Below are positions 1 to 8,204 of a DNA stretch of 64,000 nucleotides, piece by piece. The stretch's first letter is position 1. Every line of letters begins with the position of its first letter. The translations under genes were made by a program, and so were the position numbers. Under the pieces are notes generated by a model. The model was not told the DNA's origin. It worked only from the letters and a program-made list of their open reading frames with translations, and did no database searches. The stretch is from the NCBI GenBank assembly GCA_958295915.1, contig OY282381.1:4486722-4550721 (forward strand), read 5' to 3'. Origin of the DNA: an uncultured Caldilineaceae bacterium. GTDB taxonomy: Bacteria > Chloroflexota > Anaerolineae > Caldilineales > Caldilineaceae.

Positions 1-101
1 TCTGCTTAACCGGCAGGTCGGTTTAGAACCAAGGTCGAGGACGATAACATTCGGCACTGAGAAAGCGCCCGCTTTATGGGTTATACCAATGTGCGTTGTA
101 G
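1..101. other. Left-edge stretch without a recognised gene
   Basis: No open frame of useful length, RNA gene or clear repeat is visible in these bases. The stretch lies downstream of the minus-strand RHS locus and may hold its end. Confidence 0.3.
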
Positions 102-821
102 TTACTTTACGACTATCGGTGGATCTATTTCCTGTACGCTTCCGGGCCACGGTCGAAGAGCTGCAAGCAGGATACTGAGTCTTTCATCTCGTCTATACGA
201 GGAATTTATTGTATAGTGACGTTGTACCATCTGTGCAACGGATGAAGAGGGCACACGTTCGACGTAAAAGAGACCCATCTCTTTTGTAACAAGTGGCTGT
301 ATATCGCGGGTGATATATACCACAGCCACCAGTAAATCACTCTCAGGATAGAGAAGAAACAGGTGAAAAAAATGGGCATCGACTACGGTTTCGACAAAGC
401 TAAGATAGACTTCTGGATTTCCCAGGCAGCGTAACGCGTCTTTGATCGTAGGTGTGGACAGAAACCAACTGTGCGAAAGCGCAGAATGCTCTCCAGATTG
501 CACAATCCTGTAATTGTGCCCAACAGTTTTCCATTCCCAGGCGGTCGTTTTCTCGTCCCATACGGACGAGCCAAGGGTGAGAGGAAAAACAAGGAAGTTG
601 GTACGGATCCACTCTTCGACTTGATCCGTTGCAGATGTTGGAAGTTGAACGGAAAGCAGTTTCTTATCAAGAACATGGCTGCATGGAAGTGGTTGAAGCA
701 GAGAAGTGTACCGCAAGGTGTATACAACTGCCAGTAATGCAATGACAGATATTGTCCCACCGATTATCCACTCTCTGATCGTGAACCTACGCACAGATCC
801 CTCCATTGAGACGCAAGTCAT
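102..821 (-). CDS. Membrane-anchored hypothetical protein, candidate RHS immunity protein
   Basis: 239 aa that I do not recognise as a family. A short charged N-terminus is followed by one hydrophobic segment at about residues 19-36 (IIGGTISVIALLAVVYTL), then a soluble domain of about 200 residues, so it should be anchored with one transmembrane helix. It starts 14 bp after the stop of the RHS protein on the same strand. That is the position where RHS and other polymorphic-toxin loci carry the cognate immunity gene. Its base composition is lower in GC than the RHS core and matches the toxin tip. A second in-frame ATG lies five codons in, at 806. The immunity role is inference from position and topology only. 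Confidence 0.6.
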   Translation of the reverse strand: MTCVSMEGSVRRFTIREWIIGGTISVIALLAVVYTLRYTSLLQPLPCSHVLDKKLLSVQLPTSATDQVEEWIRTNFLVFPLTLGSSVWDEKTTAWEWKTVGHNYRIVQSGEHSALSHSWFLSTPTIKDALRCLGNPEVYLSFVETVVDAHFFHLFLLYPESDLLVAVVYITRDIQPLVTKEMGLFYVERVPSSSVAQMVQRHYTINSSYRRDERLSILLAALRPWPGSVQEIDPPIVVK

Positions 822-835
822 TTAATCAAAGTAAG

Positions 836-3800
836 TTATTGCTGCCCCAGCTTTCTTGCTAGCCACTGTGCTTGTTTAGGTGTCACTATGTAATCATTAT
901 ATACGCCGGATGAAATCTCAATGCCCTCGTATACCCACGTAGTTACGATGCTGGCGAAGTGTTCTTCTCGACCACTCAATCCATTCCAAAGCGTTACCGG
1001 CACGCGACGGCCAACTTTCGGGATTCGGCTGGAGTATTTGAAGAATGGGCCTAGACCACTGCGATAATCGATAACGTGTGCAAGTTCATGTACAACGACA
1101 GCTTTCTGCTCTAAGAAGTTATTGTACATATTTCTGAAATCGAGCGATATTTCGCCGGTACGTTCTGCGCGGCCTTCGACACTGCCGGGCAAGCGCTCAG
1201 CCCGAATGATTGTCTCACCTCGCAACAGCTTGTTGAATTGATGCATCCCCCCAACCTTTTGCGAAAAGTCGTATATTGCTTCGACTACAACGACTCGCTC
1301 TTGTCCACCGATCCGTTCCAGTTGAACTGTTGCTTCCTCTATGACAGCGGTATCTAGTGACTGCCGGTACTCCTGTTTGATTGCGTCATAGCGCCTCCAA
1401 TCTTGGTCAGTCCAAGTACCGCTGGGACCACTACCAGGAACTGTGAGGGAAAAGAGACGGTCAAGTTTATCTTGCTCCGTTGGCGCTCTTCCTCCATGCG
1501 CTTTCTTGAACGCCTCTTCCCACGCGGGACCAAGAGGATCATACCCTGTCGGATCCGTATACCTGAGCGGACTGGCGCGGGCGTAGAGGAAGCGGTTGTA
1601 GTCGATGACCAGGCCCGGGTCGGGCACCATGGAATCCGGCGAGATGAACGTGCCCAGCGTGGGGTCATAGTAGCGGGCGTTGTAGTAGAGCAGCCCCGTA
1701 GCGTCACTCTTCTGGCCGGTAAACGTGCGGTCGGTGTGCAGGTCGGCCACCTCGCCGCTACGCACGCTGCCATAAGCGTAGTAGCGCACCTCGCCGCCAC
1801 CGACCACAGCGCCGGCGCTGTCCGTGGCCAGGGAGCTGCTGCTCAGGTGGTCCCCGTGCAGGTAGGAGAGCGTGCCGCCGCGCTTGACGGCAATGCGCTG
1901 ACCGTTGAAGCTATAGTAGCGGATGGCGGTGGTCGCGCTGCCGGCGACCTCCTCCTCGTAGTGGGGGAAGAAGCTGTAGGTGGTGGTAATGCCGCTCGTC
2001 TTCCTGACGCGGCCGCCGTCTGCATCGTACCCGTAGCGTTCGAGAACAGCCCCATTGTTATCCCGCACTTCCGACAGCCGATTCTGCGCATCCCAGACCA
2101 GCGTCTGCTGGCTGCTCAGCCCCTTGTCGCGCACGGTCATGTTGCCGTTGGCATCGTAGTCGTAGCGATCCACGCCGCCAATCCTGTCCACGCCATGATA
2201 GGGGCCAGCATCCTGGTAGCTGTAGCTCTGACCGGCAAAACTCGTGATGCGGTTGCTCGCCTCATAGGCGTATGCCCGGCCATAGGCGTTCGTCAGCCGG
2301 CCCAGACCATCGTAGCTGAAGCTGCGCGTCGTCGCGCCCTCCGTCAGGCTGGCGATGTCGCCGAAGCCGTTGTAGCTGTAGCCGCGGGAGAAACGCTCGC
2401 CGCCGCCCTGGCTCAGGCCTACCTTCAGCGACTGCAACTGCCCGCCGTCCCTGGCCACCGTCCAGCCGTAGTAGCTACGCGTATGCCACAGATTGCCCCC
2501 GGCCGGGTAGCGCATAGCCGTCATGCGCCCGGCCTCATCCATGCTGACGCTGTCCACCAGCGCGCCGTGGACAGAGCTGCTCGTCCCTACCGGCGCGCCC
2601 GGACTGCCATAGGTGGTGGTGATCACCTCCCCGTCCGGATAGGTCAACGTCGTGGGCCGCTGATAGCTGTCGTAGCCGTAGCCGGTGGTCCTGACCAGGT
2701 CGTCGATGGAGACCGTCTCGGTGATGACGCGACTATAGCTGTCATAGACATAGCCGCGCTCGCTCTGCGCGTTCGTAACGCGCTGCAAGCGCCCCTTGCT
2801 ATCGTAGTGGTAGGCGCTGTCGTAGCCGACGGCAGCCGAGAAGCTGCCGGTCGCGCTGCTGGCGCGGGCGCGGAAGCCCGGCCGCAAGGTGATGCGCCCA
2901 CTGTTATGGATGACGTGCAGAGACACATTCCCGCTGATGACGCCCGACGCGCTGATGGCATCCCAGGCCGCGTAGTGGCCCGACAGGCGGCCCGGCAGCG
3001 TCCGCTGCCGGGGGATGACGCTGTCAGTCCCAGGGCTGTCAGTCCCAGGACAGATCCTGTCTGTGCGCAGCCGCCGGCCGGCCAGGCGCCCCAGGCCGTC
3101 GTAGTAGAGACAGGTAGTCTGGCCGCGCGCGTCGGTCTGGCGCGTGAGCTGACCCAGCTTGTTGTAGGCGTAGGTCCAACTGCCCAGGTCCGCATCGACC
3201 ATGCTGGTCTTGCGCCCGGCCAGGTCATAGCTCATGCTGCTCAGGGTATGCAAAGCGCCGCTCCCACCGTCCCGACGCCGCGTCTGTGTCAGGCGGTCGG
3301 CCAGGTCATAGCTCAGATGCAGCTCGGCATCGAGCGTCCACTGGCTGCGCTCGGGGCTCAGTTGGCTGGCCAGCTTGTAGGCGCGCAGCAAGACCGGACG
3401 CCCCAACGCATCCTGATCCTGCCAGCGCAGCATACGCTCCGCTCCGCCGACTCCGCTCATGCTCACCGACACGCGCTTCTTGTGGTAGTCGTAGTCGGTT
3501 GTGCGCCCGTTGGGCGCAGTCACTCGGCGCGGCCGGCCGATGGCATCATAGCTGGTGGCGGTGTAGCCGGCCTCCCAGTCGCTGGCATGCACCCAGGCGA
3601 AGGTGTCCACGGCCCGCGGCACGCCGGCCCGCAGCAGACGCCCCAGCCCGTCATAGCCATAGTCGACCACCGTCTCCAGGAGGGTCTCCTCGGCCGCGCA
3701 GCCGTCCAGCGTCGTCTGCCAGCCCTGACGCGGACGCTGCTCCTGGATCAGCTGACCGAAGCCGTCGTACAGCTTGCGCACGAAGTTGCCCTCGCAGCGC

Positions 3801-3988
3801 GGCTGATTCCACTCGACCACGATGTTGGCAGGCTGCCCTCGGCTGGCCCAGGGGTAGTAGAGCCACTGGGTCCGGGCCTTTGCCTTGTCTGGATAGCCCA
3901 CCCCCTTGTCCCAGCGATGGCTGGGCCGCCCGAAGTCGTCGTAGGCCTGCTGCGTGCAGACCCCATCGCCGGCGCAGAACTGCTGCAT
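836..3988 (-). CDS. RHS repeat-associated core protein with C-terminal zincin-like toxin tip
   Basis: The frame encodes many YD/RHS repeats (YDGLGRL, YDSYSR, YDANGN) over roughly residues 1-730. The RHS-associated core signature follows (LLYYNARYYDPTLGTFISPD, then DPTGYDP at the end of the core near 1550). The last ~240 residues form a separate domain with VVHELAHVIDYRSG, an HExxH zinc-peptidase motif, and a downstream EEHFAS that could supply the third ligand. RHS shells typically encapsulate such a tip and release it by self-cleavage. The tip is visibly lower in GC than the core, as expected for an exchanged module. The first ATG is at 3988, but the frame is open to a TGA at 4091-4093 and its upstream residues (NANDSSLAETARYYGVNGG) look like real protein. 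The gene therefore probably lost its proper N-terminus by a frameshift. Confidence 0.9.
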   Translation of the reverse strand: MQQFCAGDGVCTQQAYDDFGRPSHRWDKGVGYPDKAKARTQWLYYPWASRGQPANIVVEWNQPRCEGNFVRKLYDGFGQLIQEQRPRQGWQTTLDGCAAEETLLETVVDYGYDGLGRLLRAGVPRAVDTFAWVHASDWEAGYTATSYDAIGRPRRVTAPNGRTTDYDYHKKRVSVSMSGVGGAERMLRWQDQDALGRPVLLRAYKLASQLSPERSQWTLDAELHLSYDLADRLTQTRRRDGGSGALHTLSSMSYDLAGRKTSMVDADLGSWTYAYNKLGQLTRQTDARGQTTCLYYDGLGRLAGRRLRTDRICPGTDSPGTDSVIPRQRTLPGRLSGHYAAWDAISASGVISGNVSLHVIHNSGRITLRPGFRARASSATGSFSAAVGYDSAYHYDSKGRLQRVTNAQSERGYVYDSYSRVITETVSIDDLVRTTGYGYDSYQRPTTLTYPDGEVITTTYGSPGAPVGTSSSVHGALVDSVSMDEAGRMTAMRYPAGGNLWHTRSYYGWTVARDGGQLQSLKVGLSQGGGERFSRGYSYNGFGDIASLTEGATTRSFSYDGLGRLTNAYGRAYAYEASNRITSFAGQSYSYQDAGPYHGVDRIGGVDRYDYDANGNMTVRDKGLSSQQTLVWDAQNRLSEVRDNNGAVLERYGYDADGGRVRKTSGITTTYSFFPHYEEEVAGSATTAIRYYSFNGQRIAVKRGGTLSYLHGDHLSSSSLATDSAGAVVGGGEVRYYAYGSVRSGEVADLHTDRTFTGQKSDATGLLYYNARYYDPTLGTFISPDSMVPDPGLVIDYNRFLYARASPLRYTDPTGYDPLGPAWEEAFKKAHGGRAPTEQDKLDRLFSLTVPGSGPSGTWTDQDWRRYDAIKQEYRQSLDTAVIEEATVQLERIGGQERVVVVEAIYDFSQKVGGMHQFNKLLRGETIIRAERLPGSVEGRAERTGEISLDFRNMYNNFLEQKAVVVHELAHVIDYRSGLGPFFKYSSRIPKVGRRVPVTLWNGLSGREEHFASIVTTWVYEGIEISSGVYNDYIVTPKQAQWLARKLGQQ

Positions 3989-4087
3989 GCGCCCCCAGAA
4001 CCCGCCCCCGACCCGACTGTCGCCGCCATTGACGCCGTAGTAGCGGGCGGTCTCGGCCAGACTGCTGTCGTTGGCGTTGTAGCGGCG

Positions 4088-4364
4088 GAGTCAGTGGTCC
4101 ATGGATTGCTCCCTGTCCCGACAGCCAGGAAACCCTCTACCCTGCTATTGCCATTCACATCCAGTCTCTCCCGCGGCGTAGTCGTGCCGATGCCCACGTT
4201 GCTATCGCGGTAGATTGTGTCGTCTGAATCGGTTGCGCCACACCACTGGGTGGCGCAACTCTGGGCCAGGGCTGCGCTGGCGGAGAGGATGCCCGCGGCC
4301 AGCAGGCAGGTGAATGTGACAACGATGCTGAGTCGGAACTCTGCTCCTCGCTTGGTCTCGGCAT
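4088..4364 (-). pseudogene. Frame-shifted N-terminal part of the RHS gene: signal peptide and tail-fibre-like motif
   Basis: Upstream of the RHS frame, a different frame encodes a hydrophobic segment ending in ASAALAQS (a good signal-peptidase I site). It continues as IYRDSNVGIGTTTPRERLD, a motif typical of tail-fibre and S74-peptidase-associated proteins, then NPWTTDS. From about 4088 downwards the sensible protein continues only in the RHS frame (RRYNANDSSLAETARYYG). No ATG is in frame with the signal peptide. The ATG at 4364 is in another frame that would need a second shift near 4340. I read this as one secreted RHS gene with one or two frameshifts. A sequencing error cannot be excluded. 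Confidence 0.55.
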
Positions 4365-4399
4365 GATGGAAGGGGAAAATAAGGTTGACTCTCCTACCT

Positions 4400-4429
4400 A
4401 TTCTACAGCTTGCGGTTACTGTCTGTCAA
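4400..4429 (-). promoter_or_regulatory. Sigma-70-type promoter for the RHS locus
   Basis: On the minus strand TTGACA (4429-4424) and TAGAAT (4405-4400) are separated by 18 bp. A GGAGAG sequence lies just downstream at the expected start of the transcript, before the signal-peptide frame. Confidence 0.5.
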
Positions 4430-4538
4430 CCTCTGTTTCTTAAATCCAGGCCCTGTGGACATTGCGAGGTAGCAAACAATTGTAGTAGAGTGCAGCCGTA
4501 GAAGAGATGCTTCTTCTGCGATGAGAGCGAGAACGTAT

Positions 4539-5651
4539 ATGACAACCGCCTACGTCTATGACCCGTTCAATCGACACCATACCTTTCCTGGCCACCCGGA
4601 AAACCATCTGCGGATGGAGCGTATGTGGGCATTGCTGGAAGCGGACGGCATCCTCGCAACCCTGTCCCGGGTACCCAATGTCATCGCCTCCCTCGACCCG
4701 ATCCTGGCTGTCCACAGCGTAGAGTACGTTGAACAGCTAGAGGCTATCTGCCGGGATATGGCAGGCTCCGGCCGGACGTATGAAGAAGATCTCCACAGCA
4801 ATGAGGACAGTTGGAGCGGAGAGAACCCCCCAGGATGCCGCTGGCTCGACCAGGACACGTACGTCCTCAGCCACAGCTACGAGGCGGCCCTGCGAGCGGT
4901 GGGCGGATTGCTGCATGTCACAGATGCGGTGATGACCGGCGCTGCGGCCAACGGTTTCGCTCTGGTGCGACCGCCGGGCCATCATGCCAGGCCCCGCTGG
5001 TCGAAGGGCTTCTGCCTGTTCGGAAATGTGGCCGTCGCGGCCCGCAGCGCGCAACAGAAGCATGGCGCGGAACGGGTGCTAATCGCCGATTTCGACGTGC
5101 ATCATGGCAATGGCACGTCGGAGATGTTTTACGATGACGGTTCCGTTCTGTTTTTCAGCATTCATCAGTATCCCCACTACCCTTTCAGCGGCGACATCGA
5201 CGAGAGCGGGCGTGACAGCGGCGCGGGTCGCACAGTGAATGTGCCCTTCCCATCAGGGGTGGGTGATGCGGGATACATCGCTGCATTCCGCCAGTTGTTG
5301 ATACCCCTCGCGCAGGCATTCAGGCCAGATGTCATCTTTCTATCTGCCGGTTTCGACGCCCATTGGATGGATCCTCTCAGCGGGCATCGAGTGGGCATTG
5401 GCGGCTTCGTGGCAATGATAGAGGAGCTGTTGGCCCTGGCCGATACGCTCTGCCAGGGGCGGCTGATCTGCTCACTGGAAGGAGGCTACCATTTGGATGC
5501 GCTGCCCCACTGTGTGCTCTCTACCCTGCGCGCCCTCAGCGGCGATCCAGCAGGGATCAGCGACCCGTTTAGCAGTGTCGAAGAGCGACCGCAAGTTCGG
5601 ACAGCGCAACAGGTGCTGTCAGCAGTCAAACGGCGTCTGGGATTTCTCTGA
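4539..5651 (+). CDS. Histone deacetylase-family (class II-like) deacetylase
   Basis: A zinc amidohydrolase of the HDAC/acetoin-utilisation/acetylpolyamine amidohydrolase superfamily, which removes acetyl or related acyl groups from lysine or polyamine amines. Visible motifs are GHPENHLRM near the N-terminus, PPGHHA at about residue 145 (catalytic His pair), DFDVHHGNGT at about 184 (Asp/His zinc ligands), SAGFDAH (third ligand Asp) and SLEGGYH near the C-terminus. Length (370 aa) is normal for the family. The frame also has an ATG at 4521, but the family usually begins with a short sequence like TTAYVYDP, so I prefer 4539. The natural substrate cannot be told from sequence. It is transcribed alone, divergent from the RHS locus. 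Confidence 0.9.
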   Translation: MTTAYVYDPFNRHHTFPGHPENHLRMERMWALLEADGILATLSRVPNVIASLDPILAVHSVEYVEQLEAICRDMAGSGRTYEEDLHSNEDSWSGENPPGCRWLDQDTYVLSHSYEAALRAVGGLLHVTDAVMTGAAANGFALVRPPGHHARPRWSKGFCLFGNVAVAARSAQQKHGAERVLIADFDVHHGNGTSEMFYDDGSVLFFSIHQYPHYPFSGDIDESGRDSGAGRTVNVPFPSGVGDAGYIAAFRQLLIPLAQAFRPDVIFLSAGFDAHWMDPLSGHRVGIGGFVAMIEELLALADTLCQGRLICSLEGGYHLDALPHCVLSTLRALSGDPAGISDPFSSVEERPQVRTAQQVLSAVKRRLGFL

Positions 5652-5825
5652 GGCGTTACCTATTCAATAACTGCAGTGGCTGGTAGCGAGTGGTCAGTGT
5701 AGTATACTGCAGTTCCTGACCACCAACCGCAAAGCGGGGAACGCCCTCCGGGCCACTCAGCGTCACTGACCACTTCCTATCAATACCGCCTGCCGCTGCC
5801 GGTCTTGCGCACTTCGAGAGAAAAC
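5652..5825. repeat. Intergenic palindromic repeat stretch with two ACTGCAGT sites
   Basis: AACTGCAGTGGC at 5669-5680 is followed by an ACTGCAGT copy near 5710 and several GGTCAGTG/CACTGACC half-sites, so the stretch can fold on itself. Similar AACTGCAGTGG units occur at 25574, 34176 and 46846. Confidence 0.6.
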
Positions 5826-6089
5826 ATGCACACTATCATTCTACAGACCAAAGCCCGTCAGACATCCACGGGTAAAACCTGGCGCATCGAAGTGTTGGGT
5901 GACAGTCTCATCAAAGAGGACATAAAAGTATCTATCGGCGAATTGGAATATCACCCGGCCAAAGCCGAGCGTCGTTCGCTAATCGATATACTCACGATCA
6001 TTGAGCGTCACAACTTTCGCATCTGTCATGTCGAGCATAAGCCCAACGATGATGGGCTGGAAGAGTGGATGTTCATTCTGCAGGGATAA
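5826..6089 (+). CDS. Small conserved hypothetical protein (87 aa)
   Basis: I do not recognise the family. The protein is short and soluble, with no signal peptide or membrane segment (MHTIILQTKARQTSTG at the N-terminus, GLEEWMFILQG at the end), and has an alternating beta/alpha look. The ATG at 5826 has a GAGAG ribosome site eight bases upstream. A longer reading from a TTG at 5805 lacks one. It stands alone between the deacetylase and the glycerophosphodiesterase. Confidence 0.6.
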   Translation: MHTIILQTKARQTSTGKTWRIEVLGDSLIKEDIKVSIGELEYHPAKAERRSLIDILTIIERHNFRICHVEHKPNDDGLEEWMFILQG

Positions 6090-6180
6090 CCATGCAGGGC
6101 TTCTACGTTCGACATTCGACTTCTGTAGGCAACCACAAGAGTTGCCCTCAGTCTTGTGCCTGCCCGACTGACGGCTTGGA

Positions 6181-6225
6181 TGACGCAACCTCCCGGCTTT
6201 CGGGCGCTGCCGCGGACGCGCCATT
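6181..6225 (+). repeat. GACGCAACCTCCC palindromic repeat, intergenic copy
   Basis: Reads GACGCAACCTCCCGGCTTTC and continues to a GGACGCGCC arm. Related copies are at 7098-7130 (inverted), 19571-19640 (inside mutM), 20256-20340 and 45337-45372 (inside the CCA-adding gene). Confidence 0.6.
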
Positions 6226-6252
6226 CAATAGAGCTTCCGGCAGAGGATAGCC

Positions 6253-7101
6253 ATGACCACCCAACCACAGATCTTCGCCCATCGAGGCGCCAATGCCGTC
6301 GCGCCGGAGAACACCCTGCCGGCTTTCGAGAAGGCTCTGGAGTTGGAGGCCGATGGCATCGAATTGGACGTGCAGGCCACCGCCGATGGCGCGTTGGTCG
6401 TCTTGCACGACTTCAGCCTGAGCCGCACGACAACCGCTACCGGGCTCTTGCGCGCCCACACACTGGCGCAACTCGCCGACGTCGATGCCGGGGTTCTTTT
6501 CAACGAATCCTTCGCCGGCACGCCCATACCTACCTTGGAGCAGGTGTTCGATCTGGTGGGGAAGCGCTGTATCGTGAATGTAGAAATCAAGAATATAGAC
6601 TGGCGGGGAGGCCGAGAAGCCGAGCCACTGGCGCGGATAATCCAACGGCGCAGGCTGCACGATCAGGTTATCGTTTCCAGCTTCAATCCGATTGCACTCC
6701 TCAAAATGCGCCGATTAGACCCTTCGATCGCGCTGGGGCTGCTGTACTTCTCAAAGCCGCCGCGCAAAATGGACGGACCAAGCAGCTTCATTCAACAGGC
6801 CCGTCATGTGTCGCTCCAACATCTTTTCTTCCATCTGTTCCGCGCCTGCTTCAGCCCGCTCATCGCCGCAGAAGCGCTCCATCCATACTTTCAATCAATC
6901 GACGCCGGTCTGATCGCAAAGGCGCGCAGCCGGGGGCAGTTCGTGAACGCTTGGACCGTCAATGACGTGACAGATGCCCGTCAATTGGCCCGCTTGGGGG
7001 TGGATGCGATCATAACCGATGTGCCTGACAAGATTCGGCAGGGATTGACAATGGACGCCCCGGACGGTAGGGGCAATATCGAACGGGGCAACGATGCCTG
7101 A
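6253..7101 (+). CDS. Glycerophosphodiester phosphodiesterase
   Basis: 282 aa GDPD-family enzyme hydrolysing glycerophosphodiesters to glycerol-3-phosphate and an alcohol. It opens with FAHRGANAVAPENT (residues 8-21, catalytic His/Arg and the metal-binding ENT). It continues with DGIELDVQATADG (metal-binding Glu and Asp) and VLHDFSLSRTT (second catalytic His). VNVEIKN and the late VNAWTVND are also family motifs. No signal peptide is visible, so it should be cytoplasmic, like UgpQ. The ATG has an AGAGGA site seven bases upstream. The 3' end runs into an inverted GCGCAACC-type repeat before mevalonate kinase. Confidence 0.92.
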   Translation: MTTQPQIFAHRGANAVAPENTLPAFEKALELEADGIELDVQATADGALVVLHDFSLSRTTTATGLLRAHTLAQLADVDAGVLFNESFAGTPIPTLEQVFDLVGKRCIVNVEIKNIDWRGGREAEPLARIIQRRRLHDQVIVSSFNPIALLKMRRLDPSIALGLLYFSKPPRKMDGPSSFIQQARHVSLQHLFFHLFRACFSPLIAAEALHPYFQSIDAGLIAKARSRGQFVNAWTVNDVTDARQLARLGVDAIITDVPDKIRQGLTMDAPDGRGNIERGNDA

Positions 7102-7179
7102 AAGCCAGAAGGTTGCGCCGTCCGACCTTGTGGTTGCCCAGTGCAGGCACAAGGCCCGCCGACTATTGACCACTAGCCA
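7098..7179. repeat. Two intergenic repeat types side by side
   Basis: 7098-7130 is an inverted copy of the GACGGCGCAACCTTC repeat. From about 7135 follows a CAGGCACAAGGC/CCACTAGCC stretch related to the hairpin at 34176-34222. No separate gene is visible. Confidence 0.5.
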
Positions 7180-8202
7180 ATGACACGCGCCACCGCAACC
7201 GCGCCGGGAAAAATCATTCTGTTCGGCGAGCACGCTGTCGTCTATGGACGGGCGGCCATCGCCGTGCCAGTGACGAATGTGCAGGCCACAGCCACAATCG
7301 AAAACGCGCCGGCGGGAACAGGCTGCCGGCTCTCTGCACCGGACATTGGCGCGCGCATCCGCCTGTCCGATGCGCCAATCGATCCGCTGGCTGTCGCCGT
7401 GCGCCTGGCAATAGAGGCCGCGGGCATCGAAGCCGAACCGGACTGGTACGTAACCGTCCGCAGCACAATCCCTATCGCCGGTGGTATGGGTAGCGGCGCG
7501 GCAGTGAGCGCCGCGCTGGCGCGGGCCGTCCTGTCCCACATCGGCCATTGTGTGGCCGCGCCTTCAACGGCCTGGCCCCGTGTCTCTTCGGCCCGCTGGA
7601 GAGATCAGCCCATCCCAGATCCGGAAACGGTCAACCGCATCGTTTTCGCCGTGGAGGAGTTGCATCACGCTACGCCCAGCGGCATCGACAATACTGTAAT
7701 CGTCTACGAGCAGCCGGTTTGGTTCGCGCGGGGCAGGCCCCCGCAGGTTTTCGCCATCGCTTGCCCCTTTCAACTGATCATTGCCGACACCGGCATTGCT
7801 TATTCTACCCGCCAGGTGGTGGCGGATGTGCGCCGGGCCTGGCGAGAGAAGACCATCCGCTATGAAGCGATTTTCGATAGCATCGGCGCTGTTGCAGAGG
7901 CAGCTCGGCGGGCCATCGGCGCTGGCCATGTAACCGCGCTGGGACCGCTGATGCAGGAAAATCAGCGACTTCTGCGGCAGCTTGACGTCAGTGCGGAGGC
8001 GCTGGAGCGGCTGATCGCCATCGCCGAGAAAGCCGGCGCGTCTGGGGCAAAGCTCAGCGGTGGCGGACGCGGCGGCAATCTCATCGCATTGGTGAGGCCA
8101 GAGAGAGTCGACGCTGTGAGAGAGGCGCTCCTGGCCAGCGGCGCCGTACGCGTGATTGTAACGGAAGTGGGCGCATCCAATTACGAATTATCCAATTCAT
8201 AA
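7180..8202 (+). CDS. mvk: Mevalonate kinase (GHMP kinase)
   Basis: Phosphorylates mevalonate to mevalonate-5-phosphate in the mevalonate route to isoprenoids. The N-terminus has the GHMP opening APGKIILFGEHAVVYG. The phosphate-binding loop PIAGGMGSGAA is at about residues 97-108, ELHHATPSGIDNTV is the mevalonate kinase signature, and the C-terminal GHMP motif KLSGGGRGGN is at about 290. Between the loop and the HHATPSGID motif (about residues 127-150) there are some 20 more residues than I expect for the family (PSTAWPRVSSARWRD), possibly an in-frame insertion. Its last codons lie in an AATTACGAATT element and its stop overlaps the convergent nagA end by 22 bp. No other mevalonate-pathway gene is in the window. 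Confidence 0.9.
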   Translation: MTRATATAPGKIILFGEHAVVYGRAAIAVPVTNVQATATIENAPAGTGCRLSAPDIGARIRLSDAPIDPLAVAVRLAIEAAGIEAEPDWYVTVRSTIPIAGGMGSGAAVSAALARAVLSHIGHCVAAPSTAWPRVSSARWRDQPIPDPETVNRIVFAVEELHHATPSGIDNTVIVYEQPVWFARGRPPQVFAIACPFQLIIADTGIAYSTRQVVADVRRAWREKTIRYEAIFDSIGAVAEAARRAIGAGHVTALGPLMQENQRLLRQLDVSAEALERLIAIAEKAGASGAKLSGGGRGGNLIALVRPERVDAVREALLASGAVRVIVTEVGASNYELSNS

Positions 8203-8204
8203 TT
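8179..8204. repeat. AATTACGAATT palindromic element, copy A (shared stop region)
   Basis: A near-palindrome that supplies the last codons of mevalonate kinase on plus (NYELSNS) and of nagA on minus (NYELDNS). Related copies are at 9457-9487 and 41250-41276. Confidence 0.7.

Noticed and set aside
4085..4096. Programmed ribosomal frameshift in the RHS gene
   Set aside because: No slippery heptamer or pseudoknot is evident, and the required slip would have to pass a TGA. Mutation or sequencing error is simpler.
1403..4213. 936-codon open frame on the plus strand opposite the RHS gene
   Set aside because: It is the antisense of a high-GC RHS repeat gene. Its product is a compositional Ala/Val/Arg repeat without motifs, while the minus frame has clear RHS signatures.
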